64,000 nt of DNA from Viola odorata. Taxonomy: Eukaryota; Streptophyta; Magnoliopsida; Malpighiales; Violaceae. Below, in pieces: positions 23,801-33,345 of the stretch (within the stretch, counting starts at the first letter, position 1; each line of letters opens with the position of its first letter). The position numbers and the translations under genes are program-made. Where the stretch lies: assembly GCA_963691705.1 (NCBI GenBank), contig OY829537.1, forward strand, positions 77,211,352 to 77,275,351, written 5' to 3'. The notes beneath the pieces were generated by a model, which was given only the letters and a program-made list of their open reading frames with translations, searched no databases and was not told the DNA's origin.

Positions 23801-26362
23801 TCTTGGGTTAGTCCTGTGCAGGTCGTTCCAAAAAAATCAGGAATTACAGTGGTAGCTAACAATGAAGGCGAATTGGTGCCAAAGAGAGAGCAAAATTCTT
23901 GGAGAGTTTGCATAGACTATCGAAGGCTGAACAATGCTACTAGGAAGGATCATTTTCCTCTGCCATTTATTGATCAAATGCTTGAGAGGTTGGCAGGTAA
24001 GTCACACTATTGTTGTCTCGATGGATTTTCAGGATTCCATCAAATTCCCGTTGCCATTGAAGACCAAGAAAAGACAACCTTTACTTGCCCCTTTGGCACG
24101 TTTGCATATAAGAGGATGCCATTTGGTTTGTGTAATGCACCTGCTACTTTTCAGAGATGTATGGTTAGTATATTTTCTGATTTTGTAGAGAAAGGAATAG
24201 AAGTTTTCATGGACGATTTTACTGTTTATGGAAATTCATTTGATGAGTGTTTGGAAAACTTGAGAAAAGTCTTGATTAGATGCATGGAAACTAATTTGGT
24301 TTTAAATTATGAGAAATGCCATTTTATGGTAAATCAAGGATTAATTTTAGGCCATATTATTTCAAAGAAAGGTATAGAAGTGGACAAAGCTAAAATTGAT
24401 GTGATTGATTCATTGCCTTACCCATCTTGTGTACGAGATGTCCGTTCATTTCTAGGCCTTGCAGGTTTTTATAGACGTTTTATCAAGGATTTTTCAAAGG
24501 TTGCGGAGCCTATGTGTAGGCTGCTGCAAAAGGATGCAAAATTCGACTTCAATGAGCAATGCAAAGAGGCGTTCGACCTCTTGAAACAGAAGCTAGTGAC
24601 AGCACCAGTGATTCAAGCACCCGACTGGACAAGACCATTTGAACTCATGTGTGATGCGAGTGATGCAGCTGTGGGGGCTGTTCTTGGACAGAAATTTGAC
24701 AAGAGCCCACACGTGATTTATTATGCCTCTAGGATGCTTGATGAAGCCCAAAGAAATTACACCACAACAGAAAAAGAATTGTTTTCAATTGTCTTTGCTT
24801 TAGATAAATTTCGCTCTTATCTTCTTGGCACTAAAGTCATAATTTATTCTGACCATGCAGCCTTGAAGTATCTCTTGTCAAAGAAGGAAGCAAAGCCAAG
24901 ATTAATTAGGTGGATATTGCTCTTGCAGGAATTTGATCTTGAGATCAAAGACAAAAAGGGCAAAGAAAATGTGGTGGCTGATCACTTGAGCAGAATTTTG
25001 GTTGACACCAAATCAGACCCAGTCAAGGAAGAATTCCCAGATGAGCGCTTGTTTCTAGACCTCGAGAAGAGACCATGGTTTTCTGATATTGTCAATTACC
25101 TTGCTACGGGTAAATTCCATGGTCACTACCTTGCACGAGAGAAGGAAAAGATTATGAGAGATTCCAGAAAGTACATATGGGACGATCCATACCTTTGGCA
25201 TGTGGGAAATGATAAAATCCTACGAAGATGTGTGCTTGAGAGTGAAGTTCCTTCAATTTTAAATTTTTGCCATGCTTATGCTTGTGGAGGACACTTCGGA
25301 TTTAAGAGGACAACCCATAAGGTTCTCGAATCAGGTTTTTTCTGGCCGAATTTATTTAAAGATTCATTTCAGTTTTGCAAAACTTGTTTAGAATGTCAAA
25401 AATCGGGTAATATTTCCTCTAGAGATCAGATGCCTTTAACCCCAATTTTTGTTTGTGAGATTTTTGATGTTTGGGGGATAGACTTCATGGGTTCATTCCC
25501 CAATTCAGGAGGCAACTTCTACATCATTTTGGCAGTTGACTACCTATCTAAATGGGTGGAAGCGAAGGCAACAAGAGCTGATGATGCAAAGACCGTTGTT
25601 TCATTCTTCAAATCCCAAATCCTTAACAGATTTGGAGTGCCACGAGTGATCATCAGTGACAGAGGCAGCCACTTCTGTAACAAGGTTGTGACAACTCTCT
25701 TCGCCAAGTACAACATCACACATCGTGTGTCCACTGCCTATCATCCTCAAACGAACGGATTGGCTGAATTGTCAAATAGAGAAGTAAAATCCATCTTGAG
25801 CAAGACGGTCAGACCTGATCGAGGAGACTGGAGCCAGAGATTAGATGATGCGCTGTGGGCGTATAGAACAGCATTCAAAACCTCCATTGGGACAACTCCT
25901 TATAAGTTGGTTTATGGCAAATCATGCCATTTACCCGTGGAAATTCAGCACAAAGCCTATTGGGCTATTAAAAATTGCAATATGAACATTTCAGAAGCTG
26001 GATCCCACAGAAAAATGCAAGTTCAGGAGTTGGAGGAGTTGAGAAATGATGCCTACGAAAATTCTGCAATTATCAAGGCTAGGGCCAAAATGTACCATGA
26101 CAGGTCCATTCGTCCCAAGGCCTTGACAGTTGGGCAGAAAGTGCTTCTATTCAGCTCAAGATTCCGCATCCTTGCTGGAAAATTGAAGAGCCGATGGACT
26201 GGTCCTTATGTGATTACTGATGTGTACCCCAATGGTGCTGTTGAAATTCAAAACCAGGAGGATCAGAACATTTTCAAAGTTAATGGGCACCGTCTCAAGC
26301 CTTTTTATGAGAAATTCCAAAACCACACCGTGGAGAGCACCACGCTTGAAGAACCTCAATGA
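20897..26362 (+). CDS. Element C gag-pol polyprotein, intact, 1821 aa
   Basis: One open frame from the ATG at 20897 (MTRSSSSQTLPY); upstream in-frame sense codons start at a TTG and are ignored. It encodes capsid and all replication enzymes of the retrotransposon. Order: gag core from about residue 96; zinc knuckle CGVCCQIGHMTHEC at 324-337; retropepsin DLGAGINVMSL at 651; RT with FMDD at 1104-1107; RNase H with DASDAAVGAVLG at 1253. Integrase has an HHCC finger (H at 1459, CKTCLEC at 1494) and acidic triad D1529, D1588, E1624, i.e. D58D35E. A GPY/F-type C-terminus (RWTGPYVI) follows. All catalytic residues checked are present. Linkers hold the element's own palindrome, translated as SSSRDLG / SSSQDLG. 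The stop overlaps the next ORF as ATGA at 26359. Confidence 0.96.
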   Translation: MTRSSSSQTLPYIPEIARTETTIRISKRKFSEFTLSGSDSEAEVSSSRDLGTNQPESDAEPEPEMANPPEPTLREINQGAEQESFLCINYRPVPNDWAVKSNVMHNLSKFRGHASENPYKHLQKFQFECDALKPTGVSLERAKLRAFPWSLEDSAKNWFFSLPHNSINSWAEMAATFLKKYWSATKAGAARKSLVAIQQRGDESFGEYHQRFKDLQEVCPTHGVPEQSLIQYFYDGMCVKDKEKLDSAAGGALLDLTPSRARALIQTLADNCQQNEARERTTSAHNINVAALERHMEEVSTFMKNFPATIAQIQQIPPQQVTPCGVCCQIGHMTHECPLVADPPEQANAAMPHQGNSYSNSSNPGWKNYPHYGWGPNQQQPPFEWRNFKSKPQQNQQNYQTNQSPAQPQQPQLPAPPQPLQLTAPPPPPLEETLKQILQPFIQTTQGAIADLQKQMAQLTMSHQNTSGQLPSNTVENPKHLNAMTLRSGKDLPPRVSSSQDLGMNRPEQQQPQESETEILQESTIPVGETSIPIPEAQEETSNPQVAPFPFPERPSKAKKEKDEEKILEVFRKVAINVPLLDMISQVPKYAKFLKDLCTNKRKLAGIETVNFNENVSAILQKELPTKCKDQGTFVIPCKIGSKVVEKALCDLGAGINVMSLSIFETLNIGNLKETRVVIQLADRSIVYPVGVVEDVLVQVNDFIFPVDFYIVDMRNDDVTRTTDVILGRPFLRTTRAKIDVYDGCLTLEFGEELIKFNMYEAMKYPEDIHCVNFLDVIDPLVDDISEINNSDPLEFVLSNGLSHDEVEKLQDELPIKPEILNFVKELDVSDTTVGDVQALESTDQVTKLQPSILQAPDLELKTLPEHLKYSFLGLEKSLPVIISSKLTNTQEERLLNVLKEFKGAIGWTIADIKGISPAICTHRIHLEEGSKTVRQPQRRLNPPMMEVVKKEILKLLAAGVIYPISDSSWVSPVQVVPKKSGITVVANNEGELVPKREQNSWRVCIDYRRLNNATRKDHFPLPFIDQMLERLAGKSHYCCLDGFSGFHQIPVAIEDQEKTTFTCPFGTFAYKRMPFGLCNAPATFQRCMVSIFSDFVEKGIEVFMDDFTVYGNSFDECLENLRKVLIRCMETNLVLNYEKCHFMVNQGLILGHIISKKGIEVDKAKIDVIDSLPYPSCVRDVRSFLGLAGFYRRFIKDFSKVAEPMCRLLQKDAKFDFNEQCKEAFDLLKQKLVTAPVIQAPDWTRPFELMCDASDAAVGAVLGQKFDKSPHVIYYASRMLDEAQRNYTTTEKELFSIVFALDKFRSYLLGTKVIIYSDHAALKYLLSKKEAKPRLIRWILLLQEFDLEIKDKKGKENVVADHLSRILVDTKSDPVKEEFPDERLFLDLEKRPWFSDIVNYLATGKFHGHYLAREKEKIMRDSRKYIWDDPYLWHVGNDKILRRCVLESEVPSILNFCHAYACGGHFGFKRTTHKVLESGFFWPNLFKDSFQFCKTCLECQKSGNISSRDQMPLTPIFVCEIFDVWGIDFMGSFPNSGGNFYIILAVDYLSKWVEAKATRADDAKTVVSFFKSQILNRFGVPRVIISDRGSHFCNKVVTTLFAKYNITHRVSTAYHPQTNGLAELSNREVKSILSKTVRPDRGDWSQRLDDALWAYRTAFKTSIGTTPYKLVYGKSCHLPVEIQHKAYWAIKNCNMNISEAGSHRKMQVQELEELRNDAYENSAIIKARAKMYHDRSIRPKALTVGQKVLLFSSRFRILAGKLKSRWTGPYVITDVYPNGAVEIQNQEDQNIFKVNGHRLKPFYEKFQNHTVESTTLEEPQ

Positions 26363-29124
26363 TGATACAGCATGAAAGGTCATTCAGTCGAGTCCAAGAC
26401 TGCAAACAAGGACGCTACATGGGAGGCAACCCATGCCAGCCTTTTTCGGTTTCTTTCAGATGTGAGCAAGCCAATTTCAGAACAGCGAGGGTCAGTTCAT
26501 CCCGAGGCCTCGGGATGAATCACCCCTTTTATTCAAATCTGCCACATCAGCAAAACCAATTAAATGAAATAACCGTTAAACCCACGACCAAAAAACAAAT
26601 AAATCCCCAAATAAACCTTTCAGCTTTCTCCTATAACTCAAACCCCTCAATCCCTCAAAAAGCTGTCAACACAAACCCACTAACCCACTCTTTACTCTCA
26701 ACCACCGCCTTCCTCCATCACTTCATCTTCTCCAGCAGCCATCTTCTTCCTCAACCAACATCTCCAAAATCTGCAAAAATGCCAAGAAAGAAATCAGCAG
26801 CTCGTAAGACTACCAACCTTCCTCCCCAACCAGAATCACCCATCGAAGACCCATTTGAAGCTCAGCTTGCTTCAAGCCCGTCGTCACCACCGCCGTCTGG
26901 TCCATCCGCCGTCAATCCCGCCCAGAGCAGCAGCACAACTCACAACGCCGGCATGCACCCAGACGCGCAAGACCCTTTTGCAGAAGAAGAAGCCCTAGCC
27001 TCTGAAGAAGAACCCATCGTTTCTTCTTCCCAACCCACAGCTGAGCAACCCCCCATTTCACCAAAACCAGTCGCCACCGCAACCCCACCACCACCCAAAA
27101 TTCAGACCACCACCACCACCAAATCCACACCAAAAAAGACCCACAAACCCACTGTCCCAGCCTCACCCACAGTTCCTATCTCTATTCCGAGGCCTCGACG
27201 AGGACCAGTGGTGATTAGGGATTCGGAACCCTCTTCTCCCCAAAATCCGAAATCCAAATCTGGATCAGGCGACTCAGACACCGCCAGCGACCCAACTTTC
27301 ACCTCAAAAGCTCAGGACATCACAGTTTCCTCGAGCTCCGACGCAGAAGAACGACCTTTGAGGTCGATGGTCAAAAAGCCCCAGCCGCAGCACGCATCTG
27401 ACAGAGAGCAGCGCTCCTTGCGCCGGAAAGGGATTCATGTCCCTCCCATTTCCGATGCGGCCGATCTCCTTCAGACTAAGAAGTCCAAAGCTGCCAAGAA
27501 ACCTAAACCAGTGAAGAGAAAGGCTTTTGAGCTGATTGATGAAGAAGAGCCCACTCCTGATGTTCCAACTCCCCAGCCTTCCAAGGTCCACTCATCTCGA
27601 GGCCTTGACAAGGGCAAACAAAAAATTGTTCCAGAAAACCCCACCCCTGCATCTCCCATTCCCCCTCATGAAGATCCTGAGGATGCAGCACATCCTCCAG
27701 TGCCTGAGCCACATGCAGCAACTGCTGCAATCACTCCTGAAGCACCGCAAAAGAAAAAGGCAAAAATTGCCCCTCCAAAGCCAAATAGAGAAGCTTCCAG
27801 TAAGAAATCTGCTCCAGCAGCCACTCCAGTCGCCCCTGCGCCTGTTCCTGCTCCTAAACAGCAGCATGGCAGTGTCAGAAGTTCATCTAAGCCTCGAACC
27901 AGTGCCAAAAATCGGGTGAGACCTGACCTTAATCTTTTAAATGGTTGGCTTAAATTTGATGAAATTCATTTGCGTCAAAAACTGAATGAGAAGTATAAAT
28001 TGTCAATTATTGCTTGTTCTGGATTGGATTTTGCTTTGCTGGACACTTTTGGAATTGAAACTAGGCTTCGTACTTATGTGCGCAACATTGGGTGGGAACC
28101 ATTATTTTACCTTGAGCATGATGCATATTTAGAGCTTTGTCTAGAATTTTTCACCACTTTCTGGTATAGCTCTTACAAAGAAAAATAGGAGTTGATGCTT
28201 AACAAGCCTGAGGATGTTAATTTCAGATTTTGTGATAAGTATGAGCACTTAACTATGAATGAATTTAATGTCATGTTAGGATTTGTTTCACATGCTGATT
28301 TAAATGCTGCTTGGTACTTGAACGCACTGTGTGATTATCCTAGTAATTTTGACAAACATGTTGCTTATCGCGAATTAACTGGGCAAACAGGACTGAAATA
28401 TGATGACAAAAAAGCTAAGGCCCACCAAATCCTAGACCCCGCACTAAGGATCCTTCACCGTTGTTTGTCCACCACTTTAGCTGGAAAAGACCAAATTTCT
28501 GGTCTGATTTCCAAGCAAGAGCTCTTCATTTTATGGTGCATGCAACATGGTTATAAAATGAACCTAGGATTTTGGATAGCTAACCAACTCAGCACCCCTA
28601 GAGAGAGATTGTATATGGGATCTTTTATCACTCATTTAGCCATCTCTTGTAGAGGTCTTCATGTGGTGTCGGCCAAGCTTTTTAATGTTGCCCCTCTGAA
28701 ATTACTTGATTTACCTCAACTTGACCATATGGGATTTTTCCATTTGGACGAGGAAGGTTATGTCTGTTATAACACAGGGTTCACCAAAGTTGAAGATCAC
28801 ATCTACGGGACCAAGCACCTGGGCAACTTCAAGCTCAGACGTCTGGACTGGCACGAACACAATCCTGCCCCTGCTCCCGCTGATGCGGACCATGCCGGCC
28901 CATCTCGAGGCCTCGGCATGAGTGGACCTGCCCCTGTCCCTTCGCCTGCCTCGCCTCCCCTCAATGCCCAAGTTGTTGTCCTTCTTCGCAATCAGAATGC
29001 CCTGCTCCGCCACGTCATCCGCGAGCAGCGTCAGACCAACGTTTGTCAGGACAACATCCTCCACATGCAAGAGAAGATCCTTGTTGTTCTGACCCGTGCT
29101 TTTCCACCAGCCCCGCCGCAATAA
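26359..29124 (+). pseudogene. Element C second ORF (Athila ORF2 / env-position protein), one in-frame stop
   Basis: The frame opens with ATG at 26359, overlapping the gag-pol stop by 1 base shared as ATGA. A more likely start is the ATG at 26779 (MPRKKSAARK). The N-terminal half is Pro/Ser/Lys-rich and low-complexity. The conserved C-terminal half starts near 27937 (LNGWLKFDE) and continues as FRFCDKYEHLTMNEFN. This is the region databases call a putative plant transposon protein domain, found in Athila elements. A single TAG at 28186-28188 splits an otherwise open frame. No obvious signal peptide or membrane anchor, so an envelope function is not supported here. Palindrome copies at 26484, 27186, 27592 and 28901. 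Confidence 0.85.
26418..26435 (+). other. Hairpin H1 of element C, just after the gag-pol stop
   Basis: CATGGG-AGGCAA-CCCATG, a perfect 6-bp stem. Element A has CAAGGG-AGGCAA-CCCTTG at the same place, so loop identity and stem pairing are kept while stem bases differ. Confidence 0.7.
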
Positions 29125-29216
29125 GCCCCCGGTTTCTTCTGTTCCTTTTCCTTTGTCTTTGTTTCTTTTCTTTTGCTGTTTGTTTTCTTTTAGTTTGTTT
29201 GTTGTTCAGTCTCATT

Positions 29217-29250
29217 CACATTGAGGACAATGTGTCCGATAAGTGTGGGG
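29217..29250 (+). promoter_or_regulatory. Hairpin H2 plus AAGTGTGGGG motif, element C
   Basis: CACATTG-AGGA-CAATGTG (29217-29234) followed by AAGTGTGGGG (29241-29250), 93 bases after the ORF2 stop. The second motif copy is the polypurine tract next to the 3' LTR, so this may be an upstream secondary polypurine tract or an RNA signal; role inferred. Confidence 0.6.
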
Positions 29251-30467
29251 GAGACACTTTCGTGTTTCTTTTTATTTTTGTGATTTGTGTTTTATTGCAT
29301 GCTTTTATTTTTAGTTTTTATGCATGTTTCTCCTGTTTGTTTTTCTCTTTTTACTGCATGTTTATTTTTTTTATTTGTTGCTTGCGCCACTGCTTGTTTT
29401 TATTTTGTTTTTGCATGAGTTTTTGTTTGTCCTTTTTGTTGTGTTCCACCCCTTTTGTCATGCGATTTAATCCCGAAAACTTGTCTTGTGCACACACTTG
29501 ATTTATCAACTCTGTCTTGCAATATTGAATACATCAGACCTTGCAATTGAGCATTCATTCCCATAGATGTATGATTAGTTTTGCTGTCCTAGAAAGTACT
29601 TTGCTAGGGCTGATTGTTTGCTTCTCCTTAGATCTTGGGATGAGGATCCTATCCTCTCATTGCTGCCTAAAGTCCTTTAATTTTGCTTGCTTGTGTACCA
29701 TTTAAATTCCTTGTGTATGGCTTCTCATCATACCCTCCGGATTGCACGACGTTGGTGGTTCGGCACCATCGTCCCATTTGGAGAAACTTCCGGTCGGTTG
29801 TGTGCTAACTCCCGTTGTTGGACCGATTATAGCACCATGATGAGAGTCAAGTCTGCATGTGCATGTTTTTGATTTCAAAAAAATGGGATTGTGGAAAGAA
29901 AGGAGGTATAAGAGGCCGAAGGCCTAAAGAAAAGAAAGGGATGCGGAAAGAAGAAGAGAAAAACAGAAAAAAAATATAAAAAAAAAGAAGAAAAAAAAAA
30001 AAAAAAAAAAAGAAGAAAAGAAGAGAGACAGAAAAAGAAGAAAGAGAAGAAAAAGAAAAAAATAGAATAAGAAAGGTGAAGAAGAATAAAAGAAGCCTTT
30101 GGCTCACTTCTTGTTTTAATAATGTTCTTTGCCTATTGCTTGCGTTTTTAATTTATTTGCTTGAGAGTCAGCAGCAATGTTTGGTTAAAGAATCGAAAGG
30201 AGAAGAAAACAGAGGCCCTAGGTTTGTATTTTCTGGTTGTATAGCAGCCTTTCATACCACTATCTGAATGCTTGCTCATTTGTGATGTTTGGTGTGTTGA
30301 ATCTTGCTTGAAAGAGTTGATCTTTGAGGTGTGTGCATGAGTCAAGTCTAGGGATTTTATTTATGCTCAAAGGGGGTGCTGTTTGTGTGTTGTTTGTTTG
30401 CTGTTTGCATGTCTGTTTGTGTGTTTGTTTCTGTTATGTTTTAGTTTTTTCTTTATCTGTCTTAGTT
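29251..30467 (+). other. Long 3' non-coding region of element C with purine tract
   Basis: T-rich after H2, then an almost uninterrupted purine run at about 29877-30085 (A/G on the plus strand), then T/G-rich sequence. Frames in it are by-products of composition. Elements A (about 36234-36300) and B (about 45149-45250) have comparable A-rich tracts between ORF2 and the 3' LTR. Confidence 0.7.
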
Positions 30468-30506
30468 CATGCTTGGGGGCAAGCATGGATTAAGTGTGGG
30501 GGATTA
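30468..30506 (+). promoter_or_regulatory. Hairpin H3 and polypurine tract of element C
   Basis: CATGCTTG-GGGG-CAAGCATG (30468-30487) followed by AAGTGTGGGG (30492-30501), ending just before the 3' LTR. The purine-rich run primes plus-strand DNA synthesis in LTR retrotransposons. Confidence 0.8.
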
Positions 30507-32175
30507 TGATTGATGGATTATTTTGGTTGTTTTACTATCTCTTTTCCTAGTAATTGAGATGGTAAATATGCTACTTTGAGCCTATTTGCTTCCTTTTTTA
30601 TGATTCAGCCTTTGGAGCATCAATATGAAGGAAAGGAGTGAAAAGCTTGAAGAATAGAGCTGTAATCAATCATATGGTGTTGAAGTCCCGTTTTCCGTTT
30701 TTGCTGCTTTGAAGTTGGTCTGTTCGTCTCAAGGCCACTCCTCTATTTTGCCGAGATCAGCTCTCCTCTAGGCCTCGACAAGAAGCGTCCCTCCGGAGGG
30801 CCAGCTGGATCTGCACTTTCCATGAATCCGCGTGCCGGATTTGTTTAATCTCTAGTGCATTTCCTGTCTTCTTGGGATACATTATTTGCAGACACTTGAC
30901 TTCTTGGGCCCATATATGTTATTCCCATGTGCTTGAAGACATTTTGGAAGAATGAATCAACATTCTTCTTGATTAAATGAAGAATATTCCCACTCATGTA
31001 CAAGCACTTAGAGGACAAGCTCTTGGGAGCTTGTGAGCTGGCGTGGACTGTCCTTGGAGAGGAGATTGCAGGCATGGGAACGGACCATTTAAGGTAGCAA
31101 GATTGGAGCGGATTGAAAGGAGGACAATAAAGAACAGTAGGGAGAAAAATCAGCATTTACCAACTTTTTCCAGAAATTCCAGCACTCTTTGTAATTTCGG
31201 ATTTGAACTTCATTTGTTTTATTTTGATTATGTGTTGTAACTAAACTCAAAGTTCCTGGTAGGGATCAAGAGATTGGCTGGTATGTTGATTGTGAGACTT
31301 GTTTAAGCTTCATAGAAATGAATTTCATATTTCAAACCTTCTTGTTTTAATTTTAAACTTGTCTTCATTAATTTTTGAGCTTGATCACCTTGAATTTAAT
31401 TCGGGCAAGTGTAGTCAGTTCCCTTGTGATTACATCACTCTTGGAGAACGTTTGTAGACAAATCAGCAGGGCATGAGGGGTATTTGCTTGGTCTAAGTTG
31501 ATAGAAGGAATTGAATTAGGCGGTCATCCCATCCCGAGGCCTTGAGAAGGGCCGACCTAGGTGACAGCTGGGTCAAGTGCCAGACTAGACTAGACTCGTG
31601 GATGATGAAAGTATTCCCTTGTCTAGAAGAGGGACCTCACTGTATTTAATCAATCTCTCAAGTGCTTCCATAAGTATTCTGATTCCTTTGTAGAAGGCTC
31701 TGCATAGCCAAGGCAAAGTGGCGGATTAGAATCTTAGGATGAACTTAGGAAGATTAGGGTATTTAAAATGAAGTGATTCTTTTAAATACTTTTGTAGCAG
31801 GTTGGGAATCTAGTGTGAGCTGGTTCCACAACTTCTTCTATGAAAACCATTTCGAAAATGTATTTTGTCAATGATCAACAACTTACCAATGCCATCTCGC
31901 AATGATCTCTACCCGGAATATTTTCTCCACTGTAATTCTCTCTATTTTAAAGCTGTTTTTATTGTTTGCAACTGATCTCAAATCCACTGTATTTTCGTTT
32001 AATTGTTATTACACCCCAAAACTTGGTATCTTTTACTTGGTTATTTGCAGGAACTCCAAGAATTAGGCAAAGCTTGTCCTTGTGGGATCGATCCTCTCAC
32101 CACTATCTGCATTAATTTGTAGCATAGCACTGAGTTGTATTTTATTTATTTTATGAACGGATTCGACACCCGTCA
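30507..32175 (+). repeat. 3' LTR of element C (1669 bp)
   Basis: Same length as the 5' LTR. Differences found by eye are six substitutions: a T/C in the TTT(C/T)TTATGA stretch, A/G after CAAGCACTTA, T/A in GAACTTC, T/C in AAATCAG, C/T in AGACTAGA, and A/G in AAAGCT. Confidence 0.97.
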
Positions 32176-32180
32176 GGTAT

Positions 32181-32805
32181 CCACAGCCTACCACCCTCAG
32201 ACAAACGGCCAAGCCGAAGTGTCAAACAGAGAGGTAAAGTCAGTCTTGGCCAAGACAGACGCGATTGGAGCCAGCGCTTAGATGACGCATTGTGGGCCTG
32301 CCGAACGGCTTACAAAGGACCAATCGGGATGACACCTTACAAGCTAGTCTATGGAAAGACATGCCACTTACCAGTAGGGTTGCAACATAAAGCATTTTGG
32401 GCAATACGAAAGTGCAACCTAAGTTGTGATGAGGCTGGCCAAGAAAGGAAGTTACAACTCCATGAGCTAGAGGAATTGAGAGACCAAGCCTATGACAATC
32501 AGCTGATTGTCAAGGTCAGAATGAAAGCTTACCACGACAAGCGGATTATTGGAAAACCTCTCCACACAGGGGAGAAAGTTCTTCTTTATAATTCCCATTG
32601 TAAAATGTTTCCTGGGAAACTAAAAACTAGATGGGAAGGCCCTTTTGTTATTACTAACATTTACCCACATGGTGCAGTAGATATTAGGAATGAGAAAACA
32701 GGTGCCGAGCTCAAGGTGAACGGGCAGAGATTGAAACCGTTCTTTGAGGGTTTTCAGGAAGAAAAAGTTTCTGAAAAGGTGGACGAGCCACCTGAAAACA
32801 ACTGA
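32181..32805 (+). pseudogene. Element A integrase C-terminal part, resumed after element C
   Basis: Continues with [17 protein letters not shown], which carries the third integrase acidic residue. A frame break lies near 32258, directly after a palindrome copy (GTCTTGGCCAAGAC, 32243-32256). About 14-16 bases present in element C are missing there. The frame is open again from 32290 to the stop at 32805, including the GPY/F-type module (RWEGPFVITNIYPHGAVDIR). Confidence 0.9.
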
Positions 32806-32850
32806 AGAAAAAATTGAGAGTCAAGCCTAGGACTTAAAATAAGGGCGCTG

Positions 32851-32868
32851 CAAGGGAGGCAACCCTTG
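32851..32868 (+). other. Hairpin H1 of element A
   Basis: CAAGGG-AGGCAA-CCCTTG, 46 bases after the pol stop. It is the covarying counterpart of H1 in element C. An AAGTGTGGGG motif follows at 32952-32961. Confidence 0.7.
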
Positions 32869-33345
32869 TTTCTTTTTATTTTAGCATGTATTTAATTTTT
32901 TTTTGTCACATTTGATTTCACTAGGTTATTTTCGTTTTTGTGCAGGAAATTAAGTGTGGGGAAATTGAAGTAGTCTTGGACGAGATCTTGGCCAAGACTT
33001 AAAGCTAGACTGCCTTACGAGTGAAGAGTCCTTTTGTGAGTTAGTGGGACACGTGTCTTCGCCGCCAAATAAAAGCCTTTATTTGCTTTTGAAACGGACA
33101 ATTTCAAAAAGCCAATTAAAAGGAATTAATTGGCAGCGTGGGAAATTAATCTACCACCTCTGCATATTCCTTCTCCCACTCTGACACGATCTCCCCACGT
33201 CCAACAAAATCCAACCTCTCACCTGAGCTAAAAGCAGCAGACCTTTCTTCTTCTTCTTCCCCAAAAATCGCACAGTGAACCCCTGCACAAACTAAACTTC
33301 AAAAAAACCCAAAATCCTTTCAAATCTTTTTCCCCTTTCGCACCC

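Larger units (their letters stand above)
19174..32175 (+). mobile_element. Element C: Athila-lineage retrotransposon nested in A's integrase
   Basis: TGATTGATGG...ACCCGTCA, 13,002 bp, bordered by GGTAT at 19169-19173 and 32176-32180. Both LTRs are 1669 bp and I count about six differences (about 0.4 %). Gag-pol is uninterrupted and the second ORF has one in-frame stop. It may be functional, or close to it, in gag-pol; mobility cannot be judged from sequence alone. Confidence 0.97.

Noticed and set aside
24453..24470. TTTCTAGGCCTTGCAGG as another palindrome copy in element C
   Set aside because: It encodes the conserved RT/RNase H motif FLGLAGF and is only half palindromic; probably a chance match.
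26359..29124. ORF2 as a true envelope glycoprotein
   Set aside because: I see no signal peptide, fusion peptide or C-terminal membrane anchor; it matches only the position and the conserved Athila ORF2 domain.
29847..30107. Reverse-strand ORF rich in Phe/Leu/Ser that looks like membrane segments
   Set aside because: It is the complement of the purine tract, a compositional artefact. The same applies to 45128-45400.
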